Positions 49,270-58,698 are shown, numbered from the stretch's first letter. The stretch is 64,000 nucleotides of DNA from Sphingobium sp. D43FB (GCF_002312805.1 NZ_NMUA01000003.1:124001-188000), one strand, 5' to 3'. The notes: generated by a model not told the origin, from the sequence alone. Program-made: numbers and translations.

Positions 49270-49800
49270 TCAGCGCGCGGTAATCCGCGCAATCTCCTTG
49301 GCCACCATCTCTTCGACCAAGGCCGGCAACCGGGCGTCCAGCCATTCCTTGAGCATGGGCTTAAGCAGCGAGCGCACCAGCCCGTCGAGCGTATTGTCCC
49401 CACCATCCTGCGGCGCGACCAGCATCGACGACAAAGCGGAGAGCGAATGGCGCGCGGCGACTTCGCTTTCGACCGACAGGATCGCTCCTGTGGCCGCAGG
49501 CCCTGCGACGGGCGCGGCTGTCGGTTTCTGTGGGGCAGCAGCGGGCTTGGACGAAGCGGCTTTGGGCGCAGGCAAAACTTCCTCCACACCGATCTCCTCG
49601 GTCAGTTCCAATATTTCGTCGCCCATTTGCTCGCCTAGGGCGCCTTCATCCAACGCCTGTTCTACCGGTGGAGGAGCAGCAGGCTTGGCAGCTTCGGCGC
49701 GAACACGGCGCGGCGCGGCCAAGGCCGCCTCTTCGCCTTCTTCGGCGATGATCCGCTTGATGGACGAGAGTATCTCCTCCATCGACGGCTCCTTACTCAT
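49270..49800 (-). CDS. popZ: PopZ-like polar organizing protein (DUF2497)
   Basis: A 176-residue protein. The N-terminal helix MSKEPSMEEILSSIKRIIAEE and the C-terminal helical part (LVRSLLKPMLKEWLDARLPALVEEMVAKEIARIT) are the two conserved ends of PopZ. They flank a disordered Ala/Pro/Glu-rich linker. In Caulobacter PopZ forms pole condensates that anchor ParB-parS. The neighbours TolC and ValS match the Caulobacter region as I recall it. Start at ATG 49800. Confidence 0.85.
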   Translation of the reverse strand: MSKEPSMEEILSSIKRIIAEEGEEAALAAPRRVRAEAAKPAAPPPVEQALDEGALGEQMGDEILELTEEIGVEEVLPAPKAASSKPAAAPQKPTAAPVAGPAATGAILSVESEVAARHSLSALSSMLVAPQDGGDNTLDGLVRSLLKPMLKEWLDARLPALVEEMVAKEIARITAR

Positions 49801-49846
49801 ATCGCCCATCACGCCCCCTCGTTCGCCGACCCTCGACCGCTATCGA

Positions 49847-51298
49847 TCAGGGCTGTCGTGCCATTTCAGGACTCACATTGGCGTTTTGGGGCACCGTGTC
49901 AACGGTGCGCGTCGCTACAGGCACCGGCGTCGGCCCATAATCCCAGTCGAACCATTTACCCCGCACCGCCTCATAAGGAACGATGGGATCGTATAGCGCG
50001 CCACTTGCCAGCCCCAGATCATCAGCTTCGGCATGGCCCATAGCCGCCAGCAAGCTGAACCCGGCAACATAAGCGTTGCGCCGAGCGGTTACGAGCTGAA
50101 CACGCGCATTAAGTGCTTCCTGCTCGGCATCCAGAATATCCAGAATGGTCCGGCTACCCACCGAATTTTCGGCGCGCACGCCTTCCAGAGACAAGCTCGA
50201 CGCATCGACCGCCGTCTGGTTGGATTGGATCGTCTGCAAGGACGCCTGCCAACTTGCATAGGCGGCACGCGTCTGGGCGATGACGCTGCGCTCAATTTCG
50301 ATCGTCTGTTCGATTGCCTGCGATTCCTGCGCCTGGCGCTGACGCACTTGCGCGGCGGGACGCCCGCCCTGATAGAGGGGTAGGTTCAGCGTCGCGCCAA
50401 CGGCGGCCTGCTTATTCTCTCGAATATCGGGGTCCAGATAATCGGTATAGCTGCCCTGGGTAAAACCGCTCAGCGTCGGCAGCGTGGCTGCCTTGGCAAC
50501 CTTTACGTCATAGCGTGCAGCCTCCCGCGCCTTCTGCGCGGCCAGAATGTCGGGATTGTCCGCCAGCGCGATCTGCACCGCCGTATCCGGCGATGCAGGC
50601 AAGCCCGGCAAGGCCGGTGGCGCTTCCAGCGCATCAGGGGCATCACCCACCAACGCGATGTAATTTTCGCGGCTGGTGATCAGATTGGATTCCGCAATCT
50701 GCAAATCCGAGCGCGCCAGCGCCAACCGGGATTGCGACTGGGCAACGTCGGTGCGGGTCAGGTCGCCGACTTCGAACCGATCATTGGTCGCTTGCAGATT
50801 GACTTCCAATACCTGCACATTGGCACGGTTCAGAGACACGATCGCACTGTCGCGGATCACGTCCATATAGGCACCCACCACCTGCGAAAAAATGCTGGCT
50901 TCGGTTCCGCGCAAATTCGCCTGCCCCGCTTCCACACGGGTTTTAGCGGCCTTCACACCATTGCGAACCGCTCCGCCCTGATAAATAGGCACATCGATAC
51001 TGACGCTTGCGCTGGCGGAGCGATGCGGTGCCAGGAAGCTGTTGGACGGACGCACAACCAGTTCCTGAAATTGTAGCTGCGATTGGGCGGTGGGACGTCC
51101 GCTTGCCTTCTGAAGCGGCACATTCTCGTCCGTCGCCCGCTGCCCGGCGCGCGCGCCGGTCAGCGTGGGATTAGAGGCATAGGCCTTGGCCAGCGCACCC
51201 TGCAGGGTTTCGGCCATGGCCTGTCCCGACAGGCTGGTGGACAATAACAGCAAGGCTGTAGCGGTGACCCGCCCAAATGATGGTCGCTTTGCTGTCAT
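49847..51298 (-). CDS. tolC: TolC family outer-membrane channel
   Basis: A 483-residue outer-membrane efflux/secretion channel. The signal peptide MTAKRPSFGRVTATALLLLSTSLSGQAMA is followed by two OEP repeats; blocks are TLQGALAKAYASNPTL, VGDLTRTDVAQSQSRLALARSDL, and LNLPLYQGGRPAAQVRQRQAQ. Start at ATG 51298, so it follows the pcm-like stop by 10 bp and is likely cotranscribed. The transporter partner is not in the window. Confidence 0.93.
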   Translation of the reverse strand: MTAKRPSFGRVTATALLLLSTSLSGQAMAETLQGALAKAYASNPTLTGARAGQRATDENVPLQKASGRPTAQSQLQFQELVVRPSNSFLAPHRSASASVSIDVPIYQGGAVRNGVKAAKTRVEAGQANLRGTEASIFSQVVGAYMDVIRDSAIVSLNRANVQVLEVNLQATNDRFEVGDLTRTDVAQSQSRLALARSDLQIAESNLITSRENYIALVGDAPDALEAPPALPGLPASPDTAVQIALADNPDILAAQKAREAARYDVKVAKAATLPTLSGFTQGSYTDYLDPDIRENKQAAVGATLNLPLYQGGRPAAQVRQRQAQESQAIEQTIEIERSVIAQTRAAYASWQASLQTIQSNQTAVDASSLSLEGVRAENSVGSRTILDILDAEQEALNARVQLVTARRNAYVAGFSLLAAMGHAEADDLGLASGALYDPIVPYEAVRGKWFDWDYGPTPVPVATRTVDTVPQNANVSPEMARQP

Positions 51299-51308
51299 GA
51301 TCCCTGTC

Positions 51309-51935
51309 TCAAAAAACAAACTGTTTCGGCGTGGCAAAACCCGGCAGCACCACCATTTCGAGGTCAGCGATGCTGGACAGACCCAGCACGCCGCCCACGA
51401 CGCGACCGCTGCACAGGCGCGTCACGCCGCGCTCGACCAGGCCGGTCACCACCCGTCCACCATCGACAAGCTGCTGAACGAGCGTCGCGGGCACTTCCTC
51501 TACCGCGCCATCTATGACCAGAAGGTCATAGGGTGCGCCATCGGCCGCCCCGGCGCTCAGCGGCCCGCGCGTAACCGCAGCGCCAACGCTCTCAGGCCCG
51601 CCCTCTTCCTCGACAGCAACCACCTGCGCGCCCATTTCGGCCAGCAGCGCGGCGCAATAGCCGGTCGCCGCCCCGATCAGCAGCACCTTGTCACCCGGCG
51701 CGACCTGCGCCTCGGTCAGCAGGCGGCCGGTGGCCAGCGGCGGGTTGATCGCCCGCCCGCCATCCAGCGGAATGGCGCGGTCGATATAGGTCATGGCGCG
51801 GCGATGCGCGGGCACATAATCCTCGCGCGGCACCTTCGCCATCGCCGCGATCACGCGCGGGTCGTTGACGTCGCTGGTGCGCAACTGGCTTTCGACCATG
51901 GCGGCCCGCATCGAAGAATGTTTCTGCTCGGTCAC
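51309..51935 (-). CDS. Protein-L-isoaspartate methyltransferase-like protein
   Basis: About 208 residues of the PCMT family. The N-terminal block MRAAMVESQLRTSDVNDPRVIAAMAKVPREDYVP and the methyltransferase loop VLLIGAATGYCAALLAEMGAQVVAVE are present. The canonical VLxIGTGSGY loop is altered to GAATGY, and the protein is shorter than repair enzymes, so repair activity is uncertain. GTG 51935 is chosen; ATG 51911 is an alternative. Directly upstream of tolC, an arrangement frequent in alphaproteobacteria. Confidence 0.85.
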   Translation of the reverse strand: MTEQKHSSMRAAMVESQLRTSDVNDPRVIAAMAKVPREDYVPAHRRAMTYIDRAIPLDGGRAINPPLATGRLLTEAQVAPGDKVLLIGAATGYCAALLAEMGAQVVAVEEEGGPESVGAAVTRGPLSAGAADGAPYDLLVIDGAVEEVPATLVQQLVDGGRVVTGLVERGVTRLCSGRVVGGVLGLSSIADLEMVVLPGFATPKQFVF

Positions 51936-52140
51936 GATAGTTTCTCGCTTGGTCCAGTGGGCTTGGCACAACTGTATTGGCAATGCAATACAGTAAGGGG
52001 ATCAACGGACCTCTAAATCAGCACGCGCCCCGCGCCAAGCAGCTTTGCATGGCGGCGTGCGAGATTCTTGGGGTAAGCTGCTGCCCTACCGCTTGACTTT
52101 GCCGCCAAAGCCGCACATTTGCGGCCACCCACTTGACTGA

Positions 52141-52214
52141 GGCCCGATGGCGGAGTGGTTACGCAGAGGACTGCAAATCCTTGCACGCCGGTTCGATTCC
52201 GGCTCGGGCCTCCA
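52141..52214 (+). tRNA. tRNA-Cys (anticodon GCA)
   Basis: 74 nt with encoded CCA. The acceptor GGCCCGA pairs with TCGGGCC, the anticodon loop CTGCAAA gives GCA, and the T arm GCCGGTTCGATTCCGGC is regular. Confidence 0.97.
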
Positions 52215-52265
52215 ACTCCTTCTTCCTGCTCGACTTGCCGCGCCGCTCCCGGCTAAGAGGGGCGC

Positions 52266-52940
52266 ATGATGAAGCTGTTTATCGGTAACAAGGCCTATTC
52301 GAGCTGGTCGCTGCGTGGCTGGCTGGCGTGCAAGCTGTCGGGCCTACCCTTTGAGGAAGTCGTGGTCCCCCTCTATGACGAGGCGTGGGAGAAGCGGCGC
52401 GAGGGCGACGAGTTCGCGCCCTCCTCCGGCAAGGTGCCGATCTTATGGGATGGCGACGATATCGTTGTGTGGGACAGCCTCGCCATCATCGAATATCTCA
52501 ATGAAAAGACCAGCGGCGACCTGTTCTGGCCGACCGACCCTGCCGCGCGCGCCATGGCCCGCTCTATGGCGGCCGAAATGCATAGCAGCTTCGCCGCTTT
52601 GCGTCGCGAGCATAGCATGAACATCCGCCGCATCTACGACGCCGTGCCACCCTCCGAAGCGGTGGCGCAGGATATTTTCCGCATGATGCAGCTCTGGGCG
52701 CAGGCCCGTGCGCGCCATGGTGGCGAGGGCGAATTTCTGTTCAGCGCGTTCAGCGCGGTCGACGTGATGTTCGCGCCGGTCGTCACCCGCTTCATCACCT
52801 ACCAATTGCCGGTCGCCCGCTTTGCCCAGGCCTATATGCAGGCGATCATCGCGCATCCCTGGATGCAGGAATGGATTGGCGGGGCGCAGGCGGAAGACTG
52901 GGTAATCGACAAGTTCGAGGTGCCGCCGCAGGTGGCGTGA
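52266..52940 (+). CDS. Glutathione S-transferase
   Basis: A 224-residue two-domain GST. The N-terminal thioredoxin-like part has FIGNKAYSSWSLRGWLACKLSG, with the catalytic Ser/Tyr position in YSSWS. GKVPILWDGDDIVVWDSLAIIEYLNEK carries the cis-Pro and the glutathione-binding Asp-Ser pair. The helical C-terminal domain follows. AAGAGG lies before ATG 52266. Substrate unknown. Confidence 0.92.
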   Translation: MMKLFIGNKAYSSWSLRGWLACKLSGLPFEEVVVPLYDEAWEKRREGDEFAPSSGKVPILWDGDDIVVWDSLAIIEYLNEKTSGDLFWPTDPAARAMARSMAAEMHSSFAALRREHSMNIRRIYDAVPPSEAVAQDIFRMMQLWAQARARHGGEGEFLFSAFSAVDVMFAPVVTRFITYQLPVARFAQAYMQAIIAHPWMQEWIGGAQAEDWVIDKFEVPPQVA

Positions 52941-52944
52941 GGCA

Positions 52945-53589
52945 ATGACGGAAACGCCCGACACCCCCACCGAACAACGCGCCGCTGAAGCCGCTGCGAT
53001 TCGCCGTCGCTGGATCACGCTCGGCGAAATGCTGGCGCTGCTGGCGGTCAGCATTTCCGGGTTGACCCTCTATCTCAACTGGTCGGACAAGCAGGATGAG
53101 CGCGCGGACAAGGCGATCGCAAGCCGTCAGGCCTCAGTCCGCGCCGCCAAGCTGGTGCTCAATGCCCGCGCGGATGGCGACGATCGGCTGATACTGACCC
53201 CGGCCGCTGCCGATCAGATCGTGCAAAGCCAGACCTTTGTCTTCCCCACCGCGCTGGATATTGCGCCCGTATCGACCACGGGCGAAGCGCGGATCGAGGC
53301 CCGCTGGTTCGATAATGCGCTCAAGCGGGCACGGGACAAGGCCAAGCTGCCCGACAATAGTGTGGGCGACGAAAAGCTACCCGTGTTCATCACCACCCGC
53401 TTCGTGGTGAATGGCGAAGCGCGCGAAGATCGCGCCATCTATGATATCGGCTATGGCATTTCGGGCCGCTGGCTGTCGGGCCATGACGTAGCGCTGCGCG
53501 GCCTGTCGCTGGTCACGCGGGAAACCGGCAAGTCCCCCGCCGCGACCGTCGATGCGCGCTGGGCGGCCGTCGTCACCGCGCGCAACTGA
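52945..53589 (+). CDS. Hypothetical membrane-anchored protein, 214 aa
   Basis: Not assigned to a known family. A charged N-terminus (MTETPDTPTEQRAAEAAAIRRRW) precedes one membrane span (MLALLAVSISGLTLYLNW). A predicted extracytoplasmic part rich in Arg, Ala and Asp follows, with strand-like sequence (LPVFITTRFVVNGEAREDRAIYDIGYG). It begins 4 bp after the GST stop and is probably cotranscribed. It looks native in composition. Confidence 0.75.
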   Translation: MTETPDTPTEQRAAEAAAIRRRWITLGEMLALLAVSISGLTLYLNWSDKQDERADKAIASRQASVRAAKLVLNARADGDDRLILTPAAADQIVQSQTFVFPTALDIAPVSTTGEARIEARWFDNALKRARDKAKLPDNSVGDEKLPVFITTRFVVNGEAREDRAIYDIGYGISGRWLSGHDVALRGLSLVTRETGKSPAATVDARWAAVVTARN

Positions 53590-53601
53590 CCCGCTCCCAC
53601 G

Positions 53602-53633
53602 AAAAAGCCCGGCCCTTCATGGAAGGACCGGGC
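53602..53633 (-). terminator. Terminator for ndk
   Basis: Stem GCCCGGCCCTT, loop CATGG, stem AAGGACCGGGC (one mismatch) with AAAAA at its left edge, i.e. a U tract on the minus strand. It lies between two convergent genes and may act on both. Confidence 0.85.
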
Positions 53634-53659
53634 GTTCTTCGCTCGAAAGAATCGGGGCT

Positions 53660-54082
53660 TTAACCGACGATTTCTTCCGGCTTAAAGAAATAGGCGATTT
53701 CGGTCGCGGCATTTTCTTCGCTGTCCGAGCCATGGACCGAATTGGCTTCGATCGATTCGGCCAGTTCCTTGCGGATCGTGCCAGCGTCTGCATTGGCGGG
53801 GGTGGTCGCGCCCATGATGTCGCGGTTGCGCTGCACGGCATTTTCGCCTTCCAGCACCTGGACGACGACCGGGCCGGAAATCATGAAGGCGACGAGGTCG
53901 GCGAAGAAGGGGCGTTCCTTGTGGACGCCATAAAAGCCTTCTGCCTGTTCGCGGCTCATGCGGATGCGCTTGGAAGCGACGACGCGCAGGCCGGCTTCCT
54001 CCAGCATCTTGGTGACGGCGCCGGTCAGGTTGCGACGGGTCGCATCGGGCTTGATGATGGAAAAGGTGCGCGTGACGGCCAT
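53660..54082 (-). CDS. ndk: Nucleoside diphosphate kinase
   Basis: Balances nucleoside triphosphate pools by phosphate transfer. The 140-residue protein begins [20 protein letters not shown] and has the phosphohistidine motif [12 protein letters not shown]. Length and motifs are standard. The gene follows holC and pepA on the minus strand. Confidence 0.97.
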   Translation of the reverse strand: MAVTRTFSIIKPDATRRNLTGAVTKMLEEAGLRVVASKRIRMSREQAEGFYGVHKERPFFADLVAFMISGPVVVQVLEGENAVQRNRDIMGATTPANADAGTIRKELAESIEANSVHGSDSEENAATEIAYFFKPEEIVG

Positions 54083-54173
54083 GGCCCTCGATACTCCGAA
54101 TGGGTGGAAATGCTGGCCGCGCCTTTAGACGGGGCCGTGCTGCGCTGCAAGAGGCTTGAAGCCTGCGGCGACG

Positions 54174-54611
54174 CTATGGCCCCTGCACCCATTTGCGGCC
54201 CTCCTGCCGCCAGAAGCGCGGCTCGACGCCCTCGCGCTTCGACAGCGTCCGCCAACTCGCGCGCGCGCCATCGATCGTATCGGCATCGAAAAAATAAAAG
54301 GCGCGCTCGAATCCCAGCGCTTCGTCGCGCCATACACCATCGGCCAGCGCGACATGCCGCGCACCATTGGTGGCGTCGCAGGTCGGGGCGAGCAGGATCG
54401 GCTGTATCGCCTCACGCCCCTCGCCCACCTGTCCATGCGCCAGGAAGCTCTCAGGCGGCCCGGCCCACAGGCCTTGCGATATGCGCTCGCGCCGATCGGC
54501 CGTATCCGCCACCACCAGCAGCCGCGCGCCCAGCCCCAGGATGCGCGCCGCGATGGCGGGCAACACCTGTTCGACCGGATCGCGGCTTAGCTGGTAGAAA
54601 TCGACCTGCAT
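54174..54611 (-). CDS. holC: DNA polymerase III chi subunit
   Basis: A 145-residue protein matching the HolC family: MQVDFYQLSRDPVEQVLPAIAARIL, LLVVADTADRRERISQGLWAG and PESFLAHGQ. Chi links the clamp loader to single-strand-binding protein. Start at ATG 54611; the longer frame to 54656 reads into an REP sequence. It follows pepA, an order seen in many proteobacteria (pepA-holC), which supports the call. Confidence 0.92.
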   Translation of the reverse strand: MQVDFYQLSRDPVEQVLPAIAARILGLGARLLVVADTADRRERISQGLWAGPPESFLAHGQVGEGREAIQPILLAPTCDATNGARHVALADGVWRDEALGFERAFYFFDADTIDGARASWRTLSKREGVEPRFWRQEGRKWVQGP

Positions 54612-54624
54612 CTCCAACCCTCTT

Positions 54625-54699
54625 CCGTTCGGGCTGAGCCTGTCGAAGCCCCCCACTTACCTCAAAAGAACAGCCCTTCGACAAGCTCAGGGCGAACGG
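54625..54699. repeat. REP element F between pepA and holC
   Basis: Inverted repeat CCGTTCGGGCTGAGCCTGTC / GAAG and CTTCGACAAGCTCAGGGCGA / ACGG around a 27-nt loop. This sequence type (CTGAGCCTGTCGAAG) is a widespread proteobacterial REP, common in sphingomonads and xanthomonads. Confidence 0.85.
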
Positions 54700-54708
54700 C
54701 GTTGGGTG

Positions 54709-56154
54709 TTATCTCTCGAACTTGTCCGCCACCAGCTGGTCGATCAGGCGCACGCCATAGCCGGTCGCGCCCTTGTCCCATGTTGCGCCGGGCTTGTCGG
54801 ACCATACCATGCCGGCAATGTCGAGATGCGCCCATTTGACGCCATCGTCGATGAAGCGCTTCAGGAACTGCGCGGCGGTGATCGACCCGGCATAGCGCCC
54901 GCCGATATTCTTCATGTCGGCGATCGGGCTGTCGATCAGCTTGTTATAAGCGTCGGACAGCGGGAAGCGCCACAATTCGTCGCCGCTCGCTTTGCCCGCC
55001 GCAATCAGGTCGTCGGACAGGCCATCGTCGTTCGAGAAGAGGCCCGCATATTGGTCGCCCAGCGACACCAGGATCGCGCCGGTCAGGGTAGCCAGATCGA
55101 TGACGACCTCCGGCGCATAGGTCTTCTGAGCCCAGGTCAGCGCATCGCACAGCACCAGCCGCCCTTCGGCGTCGGTGTTGAGCACTTCGATCGTCTGCCC
55201 CGACATGGAGGTGACGATGTCGCCCGGCCGCTGCGCATTGCCGTCGGGCATATTCTCGACCAGGCCGCAAATGCCCACGACATGCGCCTTGGCCTTGCGC
55301 CCGGCCAGCGCCTTCATTGCGCCAGCGACCGCGCCAGCGCCGCCCATGTCCCACTTCATGTCCTCCATGCCGGCCGCCGGCTTGATCGAGATGCCGCCGG
55401 TGTCGAAGGTCACGCCCTTGCCGACGAACACGACCGGCTTGTCCGAAGTGCCGCCAGTGCCGTCCCATTCCATCGCCAGCAGTCGCGCTTCGCGCACCGA
55501 CCCCTGCGCCACGCCGAGCAGCGACCCCATGCCCAATTCTTCCATCGCCGCGCGGTCGAGCACGCTGATCTTGATGCCGAGGTCCGCCAGGTGGCGGCAG
55601 CGCTCCACGAAGCTTTCGGGGTAAAGGATGTTGGCGGGTTCGGACACCAGTTCACGGGTGAAGGCGACGCCCGCCGCCACCGCTGCCCAACGATCCCAGG
55701 CCGCGCCTGCATCGCTCGACACGATCGTCACCGTCTCCAGCGTGGGCTTGGCCTTTTCGGCCAATTTGGTGCGATAGGTATCGATCCGCCAGCTACGCAG
55801 CAGGGCGCCGAAGCCGAGGCGCGCCGCGCCTTCGCCCGTCACGTCGCCGACGAACTCCACCGCAACATGAGTCGCGCCGCTACTCAGCAGCTTGGCCGTC
55901 AGCGCGCCACCCGCCCGCTCCATGTCGGCGTCGCTGCCGCTGCCGGTGCCCACCAGCACGACGCGCACTATTTTGCCGCCTTCTTCCACGAAACTCTCGA
56001 AGCTCGACCCGGCTTCACCCGTAAAGCGCGCGGCGGCGGCGCCTGCCACCAGCGTCGCGGATGCGGCGAGCGGCAGGCTGGCCAGCGCGCCCTTGGCTAC
56101 GGCAAAGGCCAGGCTGTCGGTGTCGGGACGGGTCGGGCTGAAGGCGATATCCAT
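54709..56154 (-). CDS. pepA: Leucyl aminopeptidase PepA
   Basis: M17 family zinc aminopeptidase, 481 residues. The signature NTDAEGRLVL is present, as are the metal ligands in VGKGVTFDTGGISIKPA (Lys, Asp) and EDMKWDMGGAGAV. The N-terminal domain (residues 1-170) is divergent as usual. Start at ATG 56154 (MDIAFSPTRPDTDS). The gene is divergent from lptD with about 170 bp between them. Confidence 0.96.
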   Translation of the reverse strand: MDIAFSPTRPDTDSLAFAVAKGALASLPLAASATLVAGAAAARFTGEAGSSFESFVEEGGKIVRVVLVGTGSGSDADMERAGGALTAKLLSSGATHVAVEFVGDVTGEGAARLGFGALLRSWRIDTYRTKLAEKAKPTLETVTIVSSDAGAAWDRWAAVAAGVAFTRELVSEPANILYPESFVERCRHLADLGIKISVLDRAAMEELGMGSLLGVAQGSVREARLLAMEWDGTGGTSDKPVVFVGKGVTFDTGGISIKPAAGMEDMKWDMGGAGAVAGAMKALAGRKAKAHVVGICGLVENMPDGNAQRPGDIVTSMSGQTIEVLNTDAEGRLVLCDALTWAQKTYAPEVVIDLATLTGAILVSLGDQYAGLFSNDDGLSDDLIAAGKASGDELWRFPLSDAYNKLIDSPIADMKNIGGRYAGSITAAQFLKRFIDDGVKWAHLDIAGMVWSDKPGATWDKGATGYGVRLIDQLVADKFER

Positions 56155-56285
56155 GGATGGACCTTTTCTTGCTATGGGGACGGCTTTGGGGGCGTCTGGC
56201 CCGCTGATGTTCGTCAGATAGTGCGGCGAACCGTGTCTGGCAAAGCCGTTCGACCGATTTACCGCAAAAGACCATGGTCGCATGA

Positions 56286-58613
56286 TTGCGGCGCGGGCGA
56301 AGCAATGCGATAGGCGAGACGATATGCGCCCCCGTTTTGAGGCTCTTTTTGTTGGTCACGCCCCTTTTCCCCTTTCGTTCCGCTTTGTTGCTGGGCAGCG
56401 CTTTGCCCCTGCTGGCGCTGGCCCCGCAGGCTTTGGCCCAGCAACTCAACGAGCCGCCAACGCCCATCAGCGCACCCGATGCGCCCGTGCCCACCAATGA
56501 CGACCAGATCGGATTCGCCGCCGACGCGCTGGAATATGACAGCAATCAGGAAGTCGTCACCGCCAGCGGCAACGTCCAGTTGCTGCGCGAAGGCAACCGC
56601 CTGCGCGCCGACAAGGTGGTGTGGGACCGCGATACCGGCAAGGTCGAAGCGCTGGGCAATGTCTCGCTCACCGATGCGGAGGGCAATATCGCCTATGGCG
56701 ACCGGTTCGACGTAACCGACACGCTCAAGGACGGCATGGTCGACAATATGCTGCTGGTGCTCCAGTCGGGCGGGCGGCTGGCATCGGCGACGGGCACGCG
56801 CGTCAACGGCGTCTATACGCTCAACCGCGCCGCCTATACCGGCTGCGCAGTGGAAGACAGCAAGGGCTGCCCCAAGGAACCCACCTGGCAGATCAATGCG
56901 GTCAAGGTCATCTACGATCCGAGGCGCGAACGGGTCAGCTATACTAACGCCAATATCGAATTGTTCGGCCTGCCGCTCATCCCGCTGCCAGGCCTCTCCC
57001 ATCCGGTCGGCGAAGCGGGCGGCAGTGGTCTTTTGATGCCCAATCTGCGCTATGACCGCAATAACGGCTTCGAAGTCGCGCTGCCCTATTTCTTCAAGCT
57101 CGCGCCCAACCGCGACCTGACGCTGACGCCGCATATCTATACCAATGCGCTGCCGATGCTGGAGGCGAACTACCGCCATCTCTATGATCGCGGCGCCTAT
57201 CAAGCCACCGGCTTCCTCACCTATGGCAGCCGTGTGGCGACCGGCGATAGCCCGATCGGCACCACCCCGGTCGACGCGCAAAAAGATATTCGTGGCTATA
57301 TCGACGCCACCGGAGCGATGCAGCTGACGCCGGAATGGAGCCTGGACGGATCGATCCGCTTCGCGTCCGACCGCACCTTCCTGCGCCGCTACGACATCAG
57401 CCGCGACGATCGGCTCCGTTCGACCCTTGGCGCACAACGGATCGGCGACAACAGCTATTTCTCGATTCGCGGCTGGGCCGTGCAAACGTTGCGCGCAGGC
57501 GATTCGCAAGGCCAGACCCCGATCGCCCTGCCGCTGATCGACTATCGGCTGCGGCTGAAAGACCCGCTGCTGGGCGGTGTGCTGCAGTTGCAGGCGAACA
57601 CATTGGCCATCACGCGCACCCATGGGCAGGATACGCAGCGCGCCTTCGCCGCAGCGGAATGGAATCTGCGCACCTTGACCGGCCTTGGCCAGGAAGTGAC
57701 CTTCACCGGCTATCTGCGCGGCGACGTCTATCATAGCAGCGACAATGATCTGACCACCGTCGACACCTATGCGGGCAGTCCGGGCTGGCAGGGTCGCGGT
57801 ATTGCGGCGGCCGCCGTCGATATGCGCTGGCCCTTCGTGGGCGAAGCCTTTGGCGGGGTTCAACGCATCGCGCCGCGCATCCAGATCGTCGCTGCGCCAC
57901 GTCTCGCCAATCTGTCGCTGCCCAATGAAGACGCCCGCGCCGTCGACCTGGAAGACAGCAACCTCTTCGCGCTCAATCGCTTCGCCGGCTATGACCGGTT
58001 CGAGGATTCGACGCGCATCACCTATGGCCTGGAATATGGCCTGGATCTCCCCGACTTCTCGCTCCAGAGCATCGCCGGGCAAAGCTATCGCCTGGACAGC
58101 CGGGAAAATATCCTGCCCGACGGCACCGGCCTGTCGGGTCGCACATCCGACATCGTCGGCCGCGTGACCGCACGCTACAAGGATTTCATCAGCCTCACCC
58201 ACCGCTTCCGCGCGGACAAGGACAATCTGGCGGTCCGCCGCAACGAAGTCGATGCGACGGTCGGCAGCAAAAGCACTTATTTCATGGTCGGCTATCTGCG
58301 CCTCAACCGCGATGCCGACGACACGCTGGAGGATTTGCAGGACCGCGAGGAAGTGCGGCTGGGCGGCCGGGTGCAGTTTGCGCGCTTCTGGTCGGTGTTC
58401 GGATCGACCGTCATCGACCTGACCGATGCCAAGGAAGATCCGTTGAGCGCGGCGGACGGCTATGAGCCGGTACGCCACCGGCTGGGCGTCGCTTATGAAG
58501 ATGATTGCCTGACGCTTGGCCTCACCTGGCGCCGCGATTATGTGGCCAATGGCGACGCGCGAAAGGGCAATGGCTTCCAGCTACGGCTAGCTTTCCGCAA
58601 TATTGGCATATAA
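56286..58613 (+). CDS. lptD: LPS-assembly protein LptD, start unclear
   Basis: Outer-membrane translocon that inserts lipopolysaccharide. A signal-like stretch (ALLLGSALPLLALAPQALAQQ) is followed by an OstA/LptA-like domain (IGFAADALEYDSNQEVVTASGNVQLLREGN) and a large C-terminal barrel ending GFQLRLAFRNIGI. No ATG or GTG start is in frame; the open frame begins at TTG 56286. ATG 56324 lies in another frame and would join the lptD frame if one T were removed from TTTTT at 56346-56350. The gene precedes surA, as in other proteobacteria. Confidence 0.9.
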   Translation: MRRGRSNAIGETICAPVLRLFLLVTPLFPFRSALLLGSALPLLALAPQALAQQLNEPPTPISAPDAPVPTNDDQIGFAADALEYDSNQEVVTASGNVQLLREGNRLRADKVVWDRDTGKVEALGNVSLTDAEGNIAYGDRFDVTDTLKDGMVDNMLLVLQSGGRLASATGTRVNGVYTLNRAAYTGCAVEDSKGCPKEPTWQINAVKVIYDPRRERVSYTNANIELFGLPLIPLPGLSHPVGEAGGSGLLMPNLRYDRNNGFEVALPYFFKLAPNRDLTLTPHIYTNALPMLEANYRHLYDRGAYQATGFLTYGSRVATGDSPIGTTPVDAQKDIRGYIDATGAMQLTPEWSLDGSIRFASDRTFLRRYDISRDDRLRSTLGAQRIGDNSYFSIRGWAVQTLRAGDSQGQTPIALPLIDYRLRLKDPLLGGVLQLQANTLAITRTHGQDTQRAFAAAEWNLRTLTGLGQEVTFTGYLRGDVYHSSDNDLTTVDTYAGSPGWQGRGIAAAAVDMRWPFVGEAFGGVQRIAPRIQIVAAPRLANLSLPNEDARAVDLEDSNLFALNRFAGYDRFEDSTRITYGLEYGLDLPDFSLQSIAGQSYRLDSRENILPDGTGLSGRTSDIVGRVTARYKDFISLTHRFRADKDNLAVRRNEVDATVGSKSTYFMVGYLRLNRDADDTLEDLQDREEVRLGGRVQFARFWSVFGSTVIDLTDAKEDPLSAADGYEPVRHRLGVAYEDDCLTLGLTWRRDYVANGDARKGNGFQLRLAFRNIGI

Positions 58614-58698
58614 GGATCAGCCTTCCCGCGTCCCGTCAGGACTGGTTAAGGCGGCCCCGCGCATTGGCGCAGGACCGTATTGGAGATTTTTGCCGACG

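Noticed and set aside
56259..58478. 739-codon minus-strand open frame opposite lptD
   Set aside because: Shadow of the lptD coding sequence; lptD has clear family blocks while the antisense translation has none.
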